61,065 nt of DNA from Paraprevotella stercoravium (GTDB taxonomy: Bacteria > Bacteroidota > Bacteroidia > Bacteroidales > Bacteroidaceae): positions 1-61,065 of the forward strand of contig JAHLFU010000024.1 of assembly GCA_018883665.1 (NCBI GenBank), read 5' to 3'. A program made the translations under genes and the position numbers. Under the pieces are notes generated by a model. That model was not told the origin of the DNA, did not search any database, and was given only the letters and a program-made list of their open reading frames with translations. Positions within the stretch are counted from its first letter, which is position 1. Every line of letters begins with the position of its first letter. This document shows, piece after piece, positions 8,334 to 18,230 of the stretch.

Positions 8334-8993
8334 TTAATATAATGATAATCCGGTTAATGTTATCAATAAGCCCAATACAGCCGCAATCATAACAATAGTT
8401 CCAATAACTTTATTCAGAATCCAGATACCCTTTACCTCAAAACGTGATTTAAGTTTGGCAATACCATACCCCAACGCAAACCACCAGATTAAAGCTCCGA
8501 CAAAAATGGAAACATATCCCAGCGACTGCTGAAGCAAATGATCAGGCACAACAAATGCAAAACGGGCAAATAATGCCACAAAAAGGAAGATAATCAAGGG
8601 GTTGGAGAAAGTTACCAAAAAGCCGGTAACCATATTGTGAATCAAAGTCCCCTTACGGTTTGACGGCGGACGCATGGAATTTACCGGATTGGTACGGAAG
8701 GTATACACTCCAAAAAACAAAAGCATCACACTTCCCGCAAGCTGCAAATAAAACATATTCGTTTTATTCTCAATAAACTCTACTACGAAGCTCATACCGA
8801 AGCCTGTGATTAAAGCATAGATAATATCACTGAAAGCAGCTCCCACGCCCGTCATAAAACCATACCAGCGTCCCTTATTCAAGATACGCTGGATACATAA
8901 TACGCCAACAGGTCCCATCGGTGCCGATGAAACAATGCCGATAATCAGGCCTTTTAATATCAAATCTAATGTACTGACTTGTTCAAACCACAT
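8334..8993 (-). CDS. LysE-family amino-acid exporter-like membrane protein
   Basis: A 219-residue inner-membrane protein with about six hydrophobic segments. The LysE/RhtB opening is visible as LILKGLIIGIVSSAPMGPVG, then VLCIQRILNKGRWYGFMTGV. I start it at the ATG giving MWFEQVSTLDL (8991-8993). The frame is open 27 codons upstream, but that stretch is not membrane-like and would place unrelated residues before a well-formed family N-terminus. Members export amino acids or small metabolites; the substrate cannot be told. It is the first gene of the seven-gene operon ending with fmt. Confidence 0.87.
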   Translation of the reverse strand: MWFEQVSTLDLILKGLIIGIVSSAPMGPVGVLCIQRILNKGRWYGFMTGVGAAFSDIIYALITGFGMSFVVEFIENKTNMFYLQLAGSVMLLFFGVYTFRTNPVNSMRPPSNRKGTLIHNMVTGFLVTFSNPLIIFLFVALFARFAFVVPDHLLQQSLGYVSIFVGALIWWFALGYGIAKLKSRFEVKGIWILNKVIGTIVMIAAVLGLLITLTGLSLY

Positions 8994-9113
8994 AATATTG
9001 CAAAATTCGCATTTTTTTATGAAAGTAGGAAAAAAGAGAAGATTTTTTTCTATTGCAATATCCCAAAGCATCAAAAAAAATGATTTTTACATAGCATATT
9101 AAAGCATTTTTTC

Positions 9114-9121
9114 TATCTTTG
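9114..9121 (+). promoter_or_regulatory. -7 element of the ROK kinase gene
   Basis: TATCTTTG matches TAnnTTTG and lies 31 bases before the ATG at 9153. The upstream 30 bases are T-rich without an exact TTTG -33 box. Confidence 0.55.
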
Positions 9122-9152
9122 CCCTAAAGCAAATAAAATAAATCTCAATTTT

Positions 9153-10124
9153 ATGGAACAAGAACAACAGAAACCCTATGTAATCGGTCTGGACCTGGGA
9201 GGAACAAACTCCGTATTCGGTATCGTAGACCGCCGCGGATCAATCATTGCCACAACTTCTGTAAAGACTCAAGAACAAAATGATGTAGAAGTTTATGTTG
9301 ACAACTGCTGCACAGCTTTGAAAAAAATTATTGAGGAAGTGGGCGGAATTGAAAAAATCCAAGCAATGGGCATCGGAGCTCCAGATGCAAATTATTATAC
9401 CGGAATTATAGACAATCCGGCAAATCTGCCTTGGAAAGGTGAAATTCCATTGGCAAAGATGTTCAGCGACCGTTTGGGTATTCCAGTAGCACTGACTAAC
9501 GATGCCAATGCCGCAGCTATCGGTGAAATGGCCTACGGTGCTGCCAAAGGAATGAAGAATTTTATCATGATCACCTTGGGAACCGGTGTTGGTAGTGGCA
9601 TTGTAGTAAACGGACAGGTGGTTTACGGTTCTGACGGATTTGCCGGTGAGCTGGGCCATGTTATCGTAGACAAATCAAGCGAGGCACGCAGTTGTGGATG
9701 CGGTCGAAAGGGCTGCTTGGAAACCTATTGCTCGGCAACCGGTGTAGCCAGAACTGCCCAAATGATCGTTTCTTCAAGCGAGCGTCCTACTTTGTTGCGC
9801 AACATTCCACTAGATGAAATCACATCTAAGGATGTAGCTATTGCAGCTAGTCAAGGTGATGAAGTTGCTAAAGAAATATTTGAGTTTACCGGAAAAATCC
9901 TAGGTGAGGCTTGTGCTGATTTCGCAGCCTTCAGCAGTCCGGAAGCTTTCATTTTCTTTGGAGGATTAACTAAAGCTGGCGACCTGTTAATGGATCCGAT
10001 AAAGAAAGCATATGATGAAAATGTTTTATTCCTATATAAGAATAAAGCACAAATGATTGTATCCGAACTGGATGATGCAGGTGCTGCTGTATTGGGAGCC
10101 AGTGCATTGGGTTGGGAATTATAA
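9153..10124 (+). CDS. ROK-family sugar kinase (glucokinase-like)
   Basis: A 323-residue cytoplasmic kinase of the ROK family, probably phosphorylating glucose or another hexose with ATP. The phosphate-1 motif IGLDLGGTNS is at 11-20, the catalytic aspartate is in LTNDANAAAIGE (Asp117), and the ROK metal site comprises His169 in AGELGHV and the cysteine cluster CGCGRKGCLE (Cys181, 183, 188). There is no N-terminal helix-turn-helix, so it is a kinase rather than a NagC/XylR-type repressor. It is monocistronic, with its own promoter and a strong hairpin after the stop. Glucose as substrate is inference. Confidence 0.92.
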   Translation: MEQEQQKPYVIGLDLGGTNSVFGIVDRRGSIIATTSVKTQEQNDVEVYVDNCCTALKKIIEEVGGIEKIQAMGIGAPDANYYTGIIDNPANLPWKGEIPLAKMFSDRLGIPVALTNDANAAAIGEMAYGAAKGMKNFIMITLGTGVGSGIVVNGQVVYGSDGFAGELGHVIVDKSSEARSCGCGRKGCLETYCSATGVARTAQMIVSSSERPTLLRNIPLDEITSKDVAIAASQGDEVAKEIFEFTGKILGEACADFAAFSSPEAFIFFGGLTKAGDLLMDPIKKAYDENVLFLYKNKAQMIVSELDDAGAAVLGASALGWEL

Positions 10125-10142
10125 TTCTGATTCTTACATAAA

Positions 10143-10190
10143 ACAAACGGTCTTACCTCTGGTTTATCACTATAAGGCAAGACCGTTTGT
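10143..10190 (+). terminator. Terminator of the ROK kinase gene
   Basis: CAAACGGTCTTACC (10144-10157) pairs with GGCAAGACCGTTTG (10176-10189), 13 of 14 bases, followed by T-rich sequence. It starts 20 bases past the stop codon. Confidence 0.75.
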
Positions 10191-10218
10191 TGCATTTTAT
10201 GCATCTCTTATATAAATC

Positions 10219-10256
10219 AAAAAAGTGCTATACATTCTTTTGCATAGCACTTTTTT
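10219..10256. terminator. Bidirectional terminator between convergent genes
   Basis: AAAAAAGTGCTAT (10219-10231) and ATAGCACTTTTTT (10244-10256) form a perfect 13-bp stem flanked by A and T runs. It lies 29 bases from the end of the minus-strand DUF5723 gene and behind the ROK gene terminator, so it can serve both strands. Confidence 0.8.
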
Positions 10257-10285
10257 CTATCTAAATTTTATAAAGTTCCTCAAAA

Positions 10286-11713
10286 TCAGATATTGAAGTT
10301 AACACCCATTGAAATACTCATATTGGCGTTATCTACCGGCAAGAACTGAGGAGTAATTTTAAAGAACTGATGGTCGGAGCCGATAAAGAAATTAAACTTA
10401 CTCGGATGAAAGTTTATTAACCAACCCAAAGATGATCCGAAAGAAGAAATACCATAGTTCACAGAAGCATCAAACCATTTGGTTGGCGCCACGTTTGCCG
10501 AGAAGCGTCCTTCAGACCAAGAGTACTTGCCCTGAATACGGGTTGAAGACAGAAAACCGAACTTCAATCCTTCATAATAAGGCAAAGTATACAAAGCGCC
10601 CAGATTCAATGTTGCTCCTAAGGCTGTAGTCTTACTGGTTGCTTCACCTTCTCTTTGGAAACTGAAATAATCTTCCAATCCCTCTGTTAATTCATCTATC
10701 TGATCTTCAAGAGAGGTCTGACCATCTGGCACATTATTGGAATCATAAGGTACATTTTCAAAACCATCAAAAGTCCAAGGTTTTGTACTCATCACACCAC
10801 GAGTATTCGTATTCCAGGAAATAAAGCCTAAATCCAACAAAGAAGCAGACAATTGCAAATCTTCACGAATCTGATAAGTGGCACCCAAATCAATAGCCAT
10901 ACCAAAACCGCCTAAACCAGGAGACTCCAATTCCATTTCCGAATAATTGATATTCTGCGCTTCACTATCTTTATAATCATTAGGATCTTTGCTCTCCGCA
11001 TAGGTTGGAACTTTCAGGCCTTTCATGGCCAGATCCAAATGACCGGATCCCTGTATACTCCACAGTTCATCAGTAAGCTCCACATCCATGTTATCTATCA
11101 TGGCACTGGCATTATATGCACCCAACAGGAATTTCAGTTTTCCACCGACCCGCCACTTATCGTTGATGCTGCGAGAATGGCCTAAAGCCAGTTCCACATA
11201 AGCCTTGGAAGACAGGCCAATATTCTCTATATGATAAACGGTATTATCCCCTTTACCACCCATCTTCATAAATTCGAACAATTCATAAGGCAACGTTGCC
11301 GAAACATTCGTACGCAAGTTAATCCCAATTGTATTATATCCTCCGAATTTGCTGAATCCCATGGAGAAAAGACCATAATTAAGATCCATACTCAACCGGT
11401 TATTCTGATTCAGGTTTCCCAGAAAATCAGAAGCAGTCACAGACTCATTCAAAAAAGTAGTCAGATTACCGTCTGGAGTCTTATACAAGAAATCAGACAC
11501 ACCCAAATTACCAGACAATCCTACGTTGATATTGCCTAAGAACGGAAAACTGACAAAACCTTCACGATCCGGTCCAAACGCCGGATTCAAGACATGACGA
11601 TATTCATATCCTTCCAGAAAATAACCGGAACGCAAAGCCTGTTGTGCAAAAGCAGCTGTTGGTGCACACAAAAGAGCACCTGCCACAAAACCAAATATTT
11701 TATTTCTTTTCAT
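10286..11713 (-). CDS. DUF5723 family outer-membrane-type protein
   Basis: A 475-residue secreted protein. A Sec signal peptide is clear (MKRNKIFGFVAGALLCAPTA, cleavage probably after AFA). The mature part has many alternating short strands with aromatic ends and family-like stretches such as YRHVLNPAFGPDREGFVSFP. It ends NMSISMGVNFNI, with a terminal aromatic-hydrophobic residue typical of outer-membrane beta-barrels. The family is known mainly from Bacteroidetes and has no assigned function. The upstream gene encodes a large lipoprotein 32 bases away on the same strand, so the two probably act together at the outer membrane. Confidence 0.82.
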   Translation of the reverse strand: MKRNKIFGFVAGALLCAPTAAFAQQALRSGYFLEGYEYRHVLNPAFGPDREGFVSFPFLGNINVGLSGNLGVSDFLYKTPDGNLTTFLNESVTASDFLGNLNQNNRLSMDLNYGLFSMGFSKFGGYNTIGINLRTNVSATLPYELFEFMKMGGKGDNTVYHIENIGLSSKAYVELALGHSRSINDKWRVGGKLKFLLGAYNASAMIDNMDVELTDELWSIQGSGHLDLAMKGLKVPTYAESKDPNDYKDSEAQNINYSEMELESPGLGGFGMAIDLGATYQIREDLQLSASLLDLGFISWNTNTRGVMSTKPWTFDGFENVPYDSNNVPDGQTSLEDQIDELTEGLEDYFSFQREGEATSKTTALGATLNLGALYTLPYYEGLKFGFLSSTRIQGKYSWSEGRFSANVAPTKWFDASVNYGISSFGSSLGWLINFHPSKFNFFIGSDHQFFKITPQFLPVDNANMSISMGVNFNI

Positions 11714-11745
11714 CTGTTCTAATCTTTAAAAATCCAAACATGCCA

Positions 11746-13617
11746 TTAATTCAAATCCATTGTAACACCACCTTTAATTCGCAACTTCAGGTCTTCTAAT
11801 TTAAGAGTTTGGTTAGCATTCAAAATCTGAGCGTCAAAATCTGTAACCTCCTCACGTTTATCTTCCGGTACGGCACAACCGGTCAAACGAAGAATCAAGC
11901 CATCCAGATTCTTTATCCGAGAGCCATCATCTTTCGTTAAAGTAATCGTCAGGGCACTCGTTTTCTCTTTTGTTTCACCAGTTTGCTCGTCTTTTTCTGC
12001 AGCTGCGATATTACCCTCAACCTCTATTTTCACATCTGGCATTTCATTTCCGTTTACATCCAAAGCAAAGGCTTCAATATCAAGATTTAAAGGAATGGTA
12101 TTCTTTGCATTTAAAGTAACAACCACTTCTTTCATCTCATAATCCTCTATATCCTCGGTCCATCCATCAATGGTATCGTTATAAACGATTTGGAAATATT
12201 TACCGAACTCCAAAGGAGCATTCAACTCATAATCAGTATTAACTATCTTATCGACTCCTAAAACAACTGTATAGAAATTCGGTAACACCTTAGCATCTAT
12301 ATCTTCCACCTTTATAAGATCAGGAATATCTCTAACCAGACTCGGTAATCCTGCCACTTGCACCCAAGTATATCCTTCCGGAACATCCTCTTTCTTTGGT
12401 GACAAACAGATTTTATTGACAATAGATCCTCCTTTCAAACGGATTGTACTCTCATTATTTGTTGCCGTATCAGTACCTACAATAATACGTGCTTTATTTT
12501 CTCCACCTTTATACGAAGACAAAACGGCTTGAAAATTCACATCTACCTCTGCAGTATTTGTCACATTCAACAATACCTGAGGATTATCCAAATCGGCCAC
12601 GACCTTATTATCGGTAAGGAAATCAGGCAGATCTTCAATTGTTACATCAGAAACATTGAAATCGATGACCGGATCAACCTTTGCCCGAACCTTTTCCAAG
12701 GTCATCTCTTGAGATGTTACAGTACTTACCAATTTAAAGTTTATGTTTGATGAATTTGCCGGGAAATCCTTATCCTCGACTGTTACATTTCCAGTAATCG
12801 GAATTTCCACATTAAATTTCACCATTGCAGGATTCCCTTTTTCTGCTGGAATAAATCCTTCGGATTCAGGTACTACAACTCCGTTTTCTTTAGAGGATGA
12901 AAAATAGACCTTATTCAATTTGATTTTCCATTGTTCATCAGAAAAACGTGACAAATGATGATCTTTTTTCAAAACCATCAAAGATTTTGTATTATCCTTA
13001 CTCTTTTTAAACTCAAACAGAGCATCTGTAACGGCATCATCAGCACTTACATCCAAATATGACGGAAAAGTAAATGTTAATCCTTTCTTTAAAATAACAC
13101 CATTTGCCGTACCCGAAAGGTTCAAATTCAAAGTAATGACATTATTGGTGATATCTTCTGCATACTCCAAATCAACGACTTCTTCCGGAATCGGTTCTTT
13201 ACCATTACTCAACTCCCAATTAGGATTCAGATTCTGAATAGGAAGTTCCGGATAGTTACTGGTTTTGACAAAAGTCAATTCATCTGATGAATTCGTGTCA
13301 GAAGTACTTGCATCAACAACAACTTTATCAACTTTAATAGTAGAATTCGTCGGATCTCCATTAATTTTCAATACGTAATCTCCATTCGGTTCTTCTTTAA
13401 GATCCGAGTTTTCAGTATCAATATCCAATAAATCTTTCAATTTAATACTATCTGAAGAACTACCCGGAGTCGTCAGATCTCCGCCAATAGTTACCGTCAT
13501 ATCTATGTCTTTGGTAAGATCATAGGAATTATCAACACAAGATGTGGTAATACCTAAAGCAGACAACAATAAACAATAAAGTGTCCTTTTCATTTGTTTC
13601 TGTTTCATAAAATCCAT
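11746..13617 (-). CDS. Large lipoprotein of unknown function, upstream partner of the DUF5723 gene
   Basis: 623 residues from the first Met; the signal peptide probably starts at the third Met (MKRTLYCLLLSALGITTSC). Its lipobox cysteine would anchor the protein in a membrane. The rest is rich in Asp, Thr, Val and Asn with repeated beta-strand patterns, for example VDLEYAEDITNNVITLNLNL and NKICLSPKKEDVPEGYTWVQ, suggesting tandem immunoglobulin-like folds. No enzyme motif is seen. It is co-directional with the DUF5723 barrel 32 bases downstream. Candidate -7 sequence TATTTTTG lies on the minus strand at 13722-13729. I cannot name the family. Confidence 0.75.
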   Translation of the reverse strand: MDFMKQKQMKRTLYCLLLSALGITTSCVDNSYDLTKDIDMTVTIGGDLTTPGSSSDSIKLKDLLDIDTENSDLKEEPNGDYVLKINGDPTNSTIKVDKVVVDASTSDTNSSDELTFVKTSNYPELPIQNLNPNWELSNGKEPIPEEVVDLEYAEDITNNVITLNLNLSGTANGVILKKGLTFTFPSYLDVSADDAVTDALFEFKKSKDNTKSLMVLKKDHHLSRFSDEQWKIKLNKVYFSSSKENGVVVPESEGFIPAEKGNPAMVKFNVEIPITGNVTVEDKDFPANSSNINFKLVSTVTSQEMTLEKVRAKVDPVIDFNVSDVTIEDLPDFLTDNKVVADLDNPQVLLNVTNTAEVDVNFQAVLSSYKGGENKARIIVGTDTATNNESTIRLKGGSIVNKICLSPKKEDVPEGYTWVQVAGLPSLVRDIPDLIKVEDIDAKVLPNFYTVVLGVDKIVNTDYELNAPLEFGKYFQIVYNDTIDGWTEDIEDYEMKEVVVTLNAKNTIPLNLDIEAFALDVNGNEMPDVKIEVEGNIAAAEKDEQTGETKEKTSALTITLTKDDGSRIKNLDGLILRLTGCAVPEDKREEVTDFDAQILNANQTLKLEDLKLRIKGGVTMDLN

Positions 13618-13853
13618 ATTAATAATAATTTTCTATATTCTAATACCCTCAAAATAAAGCAATCGTAATTTATCTTATTCTAACGCAAAATCTAACTTTT
13701 ACATACCGACAAAATACAAGACAAAAATACGGTAAAAAATCCAAACAGCAAAAAAGAATATAAAAAAACACACAAATTATTTATAAATTCATTAATTTAA
13801 AAAGAGCACTAATTATTTTCCTCCTTCCACATTATATATTAATGCTTTTTTAC

Positions 13854-13861
13854 TACCTTTG
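13854..13861 (+). promoter_or_regulatory. -7 element of purL
   Basis: TACCTTTG matches the TAnnTTTG consensus, 30 bases before the purL ATG at 13892. The in-frame TTG at 13859 overlaps this element, so it cannot be the start codon. Confidence 0.6.
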
Positions 13862-13891
13862 CAGACAAAGTTTTTAATAAACATTCGATTT

Positions 13892-16800
13892 ATGCCTATT
13901 GTATTTTTTAGAACTCCCAGCAAGAGCGTAATTGCAACAGAATGTGATCATTCGCTCAATCCTGAAGAAATTGAAAAATTGTGTTGGCTTTATGGTGAGG
14001 CCAAGGTTGAAGAAGAAAGCAATCTGACCGGTTGCTTCGTGGGCCCACGCCGTGAAATGATAACTCCATGGAGTACAAATGCCGTTGAGATTACTCAGAA
14101 CATGAGCCTCAGCGGTATTTCTCGTATAGAAGAATACTTTCCGGTAGCCGATGAGAATGCCGACTATGACCCTATGCTCCAACGCATGTATAAAGGTCTG
14201 AATCAGGAAATCTTTAAAATAGACCTGAAGCCGGCTCCTATCATGTATATTGAAAATTTGGAAGAATACAATGAGCAGGAAGGACTGGCATTGTCTCCGG
14301 AGGAAATCGAATATCTGCATGACGTAGAGAAACAGTTGAACCGCAAGCTGACTGATTCTGAAGTATTCGGTTTCGCACAGATCAACTCGGAGCACTGCCG
14401 TCATAAGATTTTCGGTGGTACATTTATCATTGACGGACAGGAAATGGAATCATCTCTGTTCCAGATGATCAAAAAAACCACTCAGGAAAACCCACACAAG
14501 ATCATCTCTGCCTACAAGGATAATGTAGCATTCGCACAAGGACCTATCGTAGAGCAATTTGCTCCGAAAGACCACTCTACCTCTGACTATTTTGTCATCA
14601 AGGATATCGAATCTGTTATCTCAATCAAGGCTGAAACACATAACTTCCCGACTACCGTAGAGCCATTCAACGGTGCTTCTACCGGTACCGGTGGTGAAAT
14701 CCGCGACCGTATGGGTGGTGGTGTCGGTAGCTGGCCTATTGCCGGAACTGCAGTTTACATGACTTCTTATCCACGTACGGATGAAGGACGCGACTGGGAA
14801 AATATTCTTCCGGCACGCAAATGGCTGTACCAGACTCCGGAGCAGATCCTGATCAAAGCCTCTAACGGTGCTTCTGACTTTGGAAACAAGTTCGGACAAC
14901 CTCTGATCACCGGTTCTGTACTGACCTTCGAACATCAGGAAAATAACGAACGCTACGGTTACGACAAGGTAATCATGCTCGCCGGTGGTGTTGGTTACGG
15001 AACCAAACGCGACTGCCTGAAAGGTACTCCACAGAAAGGCAATAAGGTTGTAGTTGTCGGTGGTGACAACTATCGCATCGGATTGGGTGGTGGTTCTGTT
15101 TCATCAGTAGATACCGGGCGTTACTCTTCAGGTATCGAATTGAATGCTGTACAGCGTGCCAACCCGGAAATGCAGAAACGTGCCAACAACTTGGTACGCG
15201 CTCTGTGCGAGGAAGATGTGAATCCGGTAGTATCTATCCACGACCACGGTTCAGCCGGACACGTAAACTGTCTGTCAGAGTTGGTAGAGGATTGTGGCGG
15301 ATTGATCGATATGAGCAAGTTGCCTATTGGTGACAAGACTTTGTCTGCAAAGGAAATCATTGCCAACGAGTCACAGGAACGTATGGGTCTGCTCATCCAG
15401 GAAGAGCATATCGAGCATGTACGCAAGATTGCCGAACGCGAGCGTGCCCCTATGTATGTAGTTGGTGAAACTACCGGCGACGCACACTTTGCATTCCAGC
15501 AGGCCGACGGCGTACGTCCTTTCGATCTGGAAGTATCTCAGATGTTCGGACACAGCCCGAAAACATACATGAAGGACAATACCGTAGAGCGCACTTACGA
15601 AAATGTAACATATGATGCTGCTCACCTGAATGAATATGTAACCCGCGTGCTTCAGATGGAAGCAGTGGCATGTAAAGACTGGTTGACCAACAAGGTAGAC
15701 CGTTCGGTTACCGGTAAGGTGGCCCGTCAGCAGTGCCAGGGTGAGATCCAGTTGCCGTTGAGCGACTGTGGTGTCGTTGCACTGGATTACCGCGGAAAGG
15801 CTGGTATCGCTACAGCTATCGGACACGCTCCACAGGCTGGTTTGGCTGACCCTGCTGCCGGTTCTGTACTGTCTGTAGCTGAATCTTTGACTAATATCGT
15901 ATGGGCGCCGCTGGCCGATGGTCTGGACAGCGTATCCCTCTCTGCAAACTGGATGTGGCCATGCCGCTCACAGGAAGGTGAGGATGCCCGTTTATATAAA
16001 GGTGTAAAGGCACTGTCTGACTTCTGCTGCGCACTGGAAATCAATGTACCTACCGGTAAGGACTCTCTGTCCATGACTCAGAAGTATCCTGACGGTGAGA
16101 AGGTAATCTCTCCGGGAACCGTAATCGTGAGCGCTGGTGGCGAAGTAAGCGACATCAAGAAGGTTGTGTCTCCAGTTATGGTCAACAAGAAAAAGAGCAC
16201 ATTCTATCACATCGACTTCAGCTTCGACGAGTTGCGTCTGGGCGGTTCTGCCTTCGCACAGTCTCTGAACAAGGTAGGTTCAGATGTTCCTACTTGTCAG
16301 AATCCGGAATACTTCCGCGACGCATTCAACGCCGTACAGACTTTGATCAACAAGGGATTGGTATTGGCCGGTCACGACATCTCTGCCGGTGGTCTGATCA
16401 CAACCTTGCTTGAAATGTGTTTCGCCAATACAGAAGGCGGTATGGAAATCAGCCTCGACGGTATCAAGAATGATGATATTGTGAAAATCCTCATGGCCGA
16501 GAATCCGGGCGTTGTCGTACAGATTGCCAACAAAGACAAGTCAGAGTTCAAGAAAATTCTGGAAGATGCCGGCGTAGGTTACGTGAAGTTGGGTACTCCA
16601 ACCGATGAGCGCCTCATCCAGGTTTACAAAGACGGTGCAGAATATCAGTTCGGAATCGACTATCTGCGCGATATCTGGTTCAGCACTTCATACTTGCTCG
16701 ACCGCAAGCAGAGCATGAACGGCTGTGCCAAGGCCCGTTTCGAGAACTACAAGAAGCAGCCTCTGGAAATGGTCTTCAACAAAGACTTCACAGGCAAGCT

Positions 16801-17596
16801 GTCACAGTTCGGTTTGAATCCTGACCGCCGCACTCCTTCGGGCATCAAGGCAGCCATCATCCGTGAAAAAGGTACCAACGGTGAGCGTGAAATGGCATAC
16901 TCTCTGTATCTGGCCGGCTTCGATGTGAAGGACGTTATGATGACCGACCTGATCTCAGGAAGAGAAACTCTGGAAGACATCAACATGATTGTATTCTGCG
17001 GTGGATTCTCTAACTCTGATGTATTAGGTTCTGCAAAGGGTTGGGCCGGTGCCTTCCTGTACAACCCGAAAGCAAAGGCCGCTCTCGACAATTTCTATGC
17101 ACGTAAGGACACTCTCTCATTAGGTATCTGCAACGGTTGCCAGCTGATGGTGGAATTGAACCTGATCAATCCGGAATTCAAGAAGAAGGCTCATATGTTG
17201 CATAACGACTCACACAAGTTCGAGTCTTCTTACGTTGGTCTGACTATTCCTACAAACCGTAGCGTCATGTTCGGATCACTCAGTGGCAACAAACTGGGTA
17301 TCTGGGTAGCTCACGGAGAAGGAAAGTTCTCTCTGCCTTACGAAGAGGACAAGTACAACGTAATTGCCAAGTATAGCTATGACGAGTATCCGGGCAATCC
17401 GAACGGATCTGATTATAGTGTAGCCGGTATCTGTAGTGCCGACGGACGTCATCTGGCCATGATGCCTCACTTGGAGCGTGCTATTTTCCCATGGCAGAAT
17501 GCTTACTATCCGGCAGACCGCCGCAACGACGAAATCACTCCTTGGATGGAAGCCTTCGTCAACGCACGTAAGTGGATTGAAGCAAACAAAAAATAA
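13892..17596 (+). CDS. purL: Phosphoribosylformylglycinamidine synthase, single-chain form
   Basis: A 1234-residue enzyme for step 4 of purine synthesis, converting FGAR, glutamine and ATP to FGAM. It is the large fused type: N-terminal domain, two AIR-synthase-like halves (SRNxE-like ETHNFPTTVEPFNGASTGTG near 250; HDHGSAGHVN near 460; GLVLAGHDISAGGLITTLLE near 825), and a C-terminal glutaminase with the nucleophile in LGICNGCQLMVELN (about 1080-1095) and a His/Glu region near HGEGKFSLP. The start MPIVFFRTPSKS is chosen because the longer frame begins inside the promoter. The gene is highly G/C-ended in codons, suggesting strong expression. It is monocistronic with a terminator. Confidence 0.98.
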   Translation: MPIVFFRTPSKSVIATECDHSLNPEEIEKLCWLYGEAKVEEESNLTGCFVGPRREMITPWSTNAVEITQNMSLSGISRIEEYFPVADENADYDPMLQRMYKGLNQEIFKIDLKPAPIMYIENLEEYNEQEGLALSPEEIEYLHDVEKQLNRKLTDSEVFGFAQINSEHCRHKIFGGTFIIDGQEMESSLFQMIKKTTQENPHKIISAYKDNVAFAQGPIVEQFAPKDHSTSDYFVIKDIESVISIKAETHNFPTTVEPFNGASTGTGGEIRDRMGGGVGSWPIAGTAVYMTSYPRTDEGRDWENILPARKWLYQTPEQILIKASNGASDFGNKFGQPLITGSVLTFEHQENNERYGYDKVIMLAGGVGYGTKRDCLKGTPQKGNKVVVVGGDNYRIGLGGGSVSSVDTGRYSSGIELNAVQRANPEMQKRANNLVRALCEEDVNPVVSIHDHGSAGHVNCLSELVEDCGGLIDMSKLPIGDKTLSAKEIIANESQERMGLLIQEEHIEHVRKIAERERAPMYVVGETTGDAHFAFQQADGVRPFDLEVSQMFGHSPKTYMKDNTVERTYENVTYDAAHLNEYVTRVLQMEAVACKDWLTNKVDRSVTGKVARQQCQGEIQLPLSDCGVVALDYRGKAGIATAIGHAPQAGLADPAAGSVLSVAESLTNIVWAPLADGLDSVSLSANWMWPCRSQEGEDARLYKGVKALSDFCCALEINVPTGKDSLSMTQKYPDGEKVISPGTVIVSAGGEVSDIKKVVSPVMVNKKKSTFYHIDFSFDELRLGGSAFAQSLNKVGSDVPTCQNPEYFRDAFNAVQTLINKGLVLAGHDISAGGLITTLLEMCFANTEGGMEISLDGIKNDDIVKILMAENPGVVVQIANKDKSEFKKILEDAGVGYVKLGTPTDERLIQVYKDGAEYQFGIDYLRDIWFSTSYLLDRKQSMNGCAKARFENYKKQPLEMVFNKDFTGKLSQFGLNPDRRTPSGIKAAIIREKGTNGEREMAYSLYLAGFDVKDVMMTDLISGRETLEDINMIVFCGGFSNSDVLGSAKGWAGAFLYNPKAKAALDNFYARKDTLSLGICNGCQLMVELNLINPEFKKKAHMLHNDSHKFESSYVGLTIPTNRSVMFGSLSGNKLGIWVAHGEGKFSLPYEEDKYNVIAKYSYDEYPGNPNGSDYSVAGICSADGRHLAMMPHLERAIFPWQNAYYPADRRNDEITPWMEAFVNARKWIEANKK

Positions 17597-17615
17597 GATT
17601 GAAGTGATTCTATAG

Positions 17616-17652
17616 AAAAGTGCGCCATCTTTGAAAGAATGGCGCACTTTTT
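17616..17652 (+). terminator. purL terminator
   Basis: AAAAGTGCGCCAT (17616-17628) pairs perfectly with ATGGCGCACTTTT (17639-17651), followed by T residues. It lies 19 bases after the purL stop, and the T-run leads straight into the next promoter. Confidence 0.85.
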
Positions 17653-17653
17653 A

Positions 17654-17661
17654 TATCTTTG
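17654..17661 (+). promoter_or_regulatory. -7 element of the chromate transporter genes
   Basis: TATCTTTG lies directly after the purL terminator and 21 bases before the ATG at 17683. Promoter and terminator abut. Confidence 0.55.
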
Positions 17662-17682
17662 CAATAGAAAAAAAGAAACAAA

Positions 17683-18228
17683 ATGAATATCTATTGGGAA
17701 AGTTTTAAGACCTTTACCCGCATTGGTATGTTTACGATTGGCGGAGGTTATGCCATGCTCCCGCTCATAGAAGCAGATGTCGTAGACAAGAAAAAGTGGA
17801 TTGACAAAGAAGAATTTGTTGATCTGGTGGCCATTGCTCAAAGTTGTCCAGGCATTTTAGCTGTAAACATCAGCATATTTCTAGGGTATAAGCTAAAAGG
17901 TGTACCGGGAAGTATCATCTGTACATTAGGAACCATACTCCCCTCATTCCTCATCATCCTCTTAATAGCCTTGTTCTTTCAGACGTTCCGGGAAAACAAA
18001 ACAGTTCAAAGTATTTTCCTAGGAATTCGTCCGGCTGTAGTAGCCCTTATTGCCGCTCCAACCTTTAAAATGGCCAAAAGTGCCAAAATAGGATGGACCA
18101 ACATATGGATTCCCGTAGTCAGCGCTTTACTGATCTGGCAGATGGAGGTTTCACCGGTCTACATCATTATTCTCGCCGGTCTATTCGGATTTTTATATGG
18201 TAAACTTGTGGAACAGAATGACAAATAA
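17683..18228 (+). CDS. Chromate transporter, first half-size subunit
   Basis: A 181-residue inner-membrane protein of the CHR family, which exports or transports chromate-like anions. Its N-terminus FKTFTRIGMFTIGGGYAMLP contains the CHR signature GxFxxGGGYAM, followed by LVAIAQSCPGILAVNISIFL. About five to six hydrophobic segments are seen. The second half-size subunit starts two bases after the stop codon, the usual two-gene short-chain arrangement, so the two probably form one transporter with antiparallel halves. The physiological substrate in an anaerobic gut bacterium is unknown. Confidence 0.92.
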   Translation: MNIYWESFKTFTRIGMFTIGGGYAMLPLIEADVVDKKKWIDKEEFVDLVAIAQSCPGILAVNISIFLGYKLKGVPGSIICTLGTILPSFLIILLIALFFQTFRENKTVQSIFLGIRPAVVALIAAPTFKMAKSAKIGWTNIWIPVVSALLIWQMEVSPVYIIILAGLFGFLYGKLVEQNDK

Positions 18229-18230
18229 CT

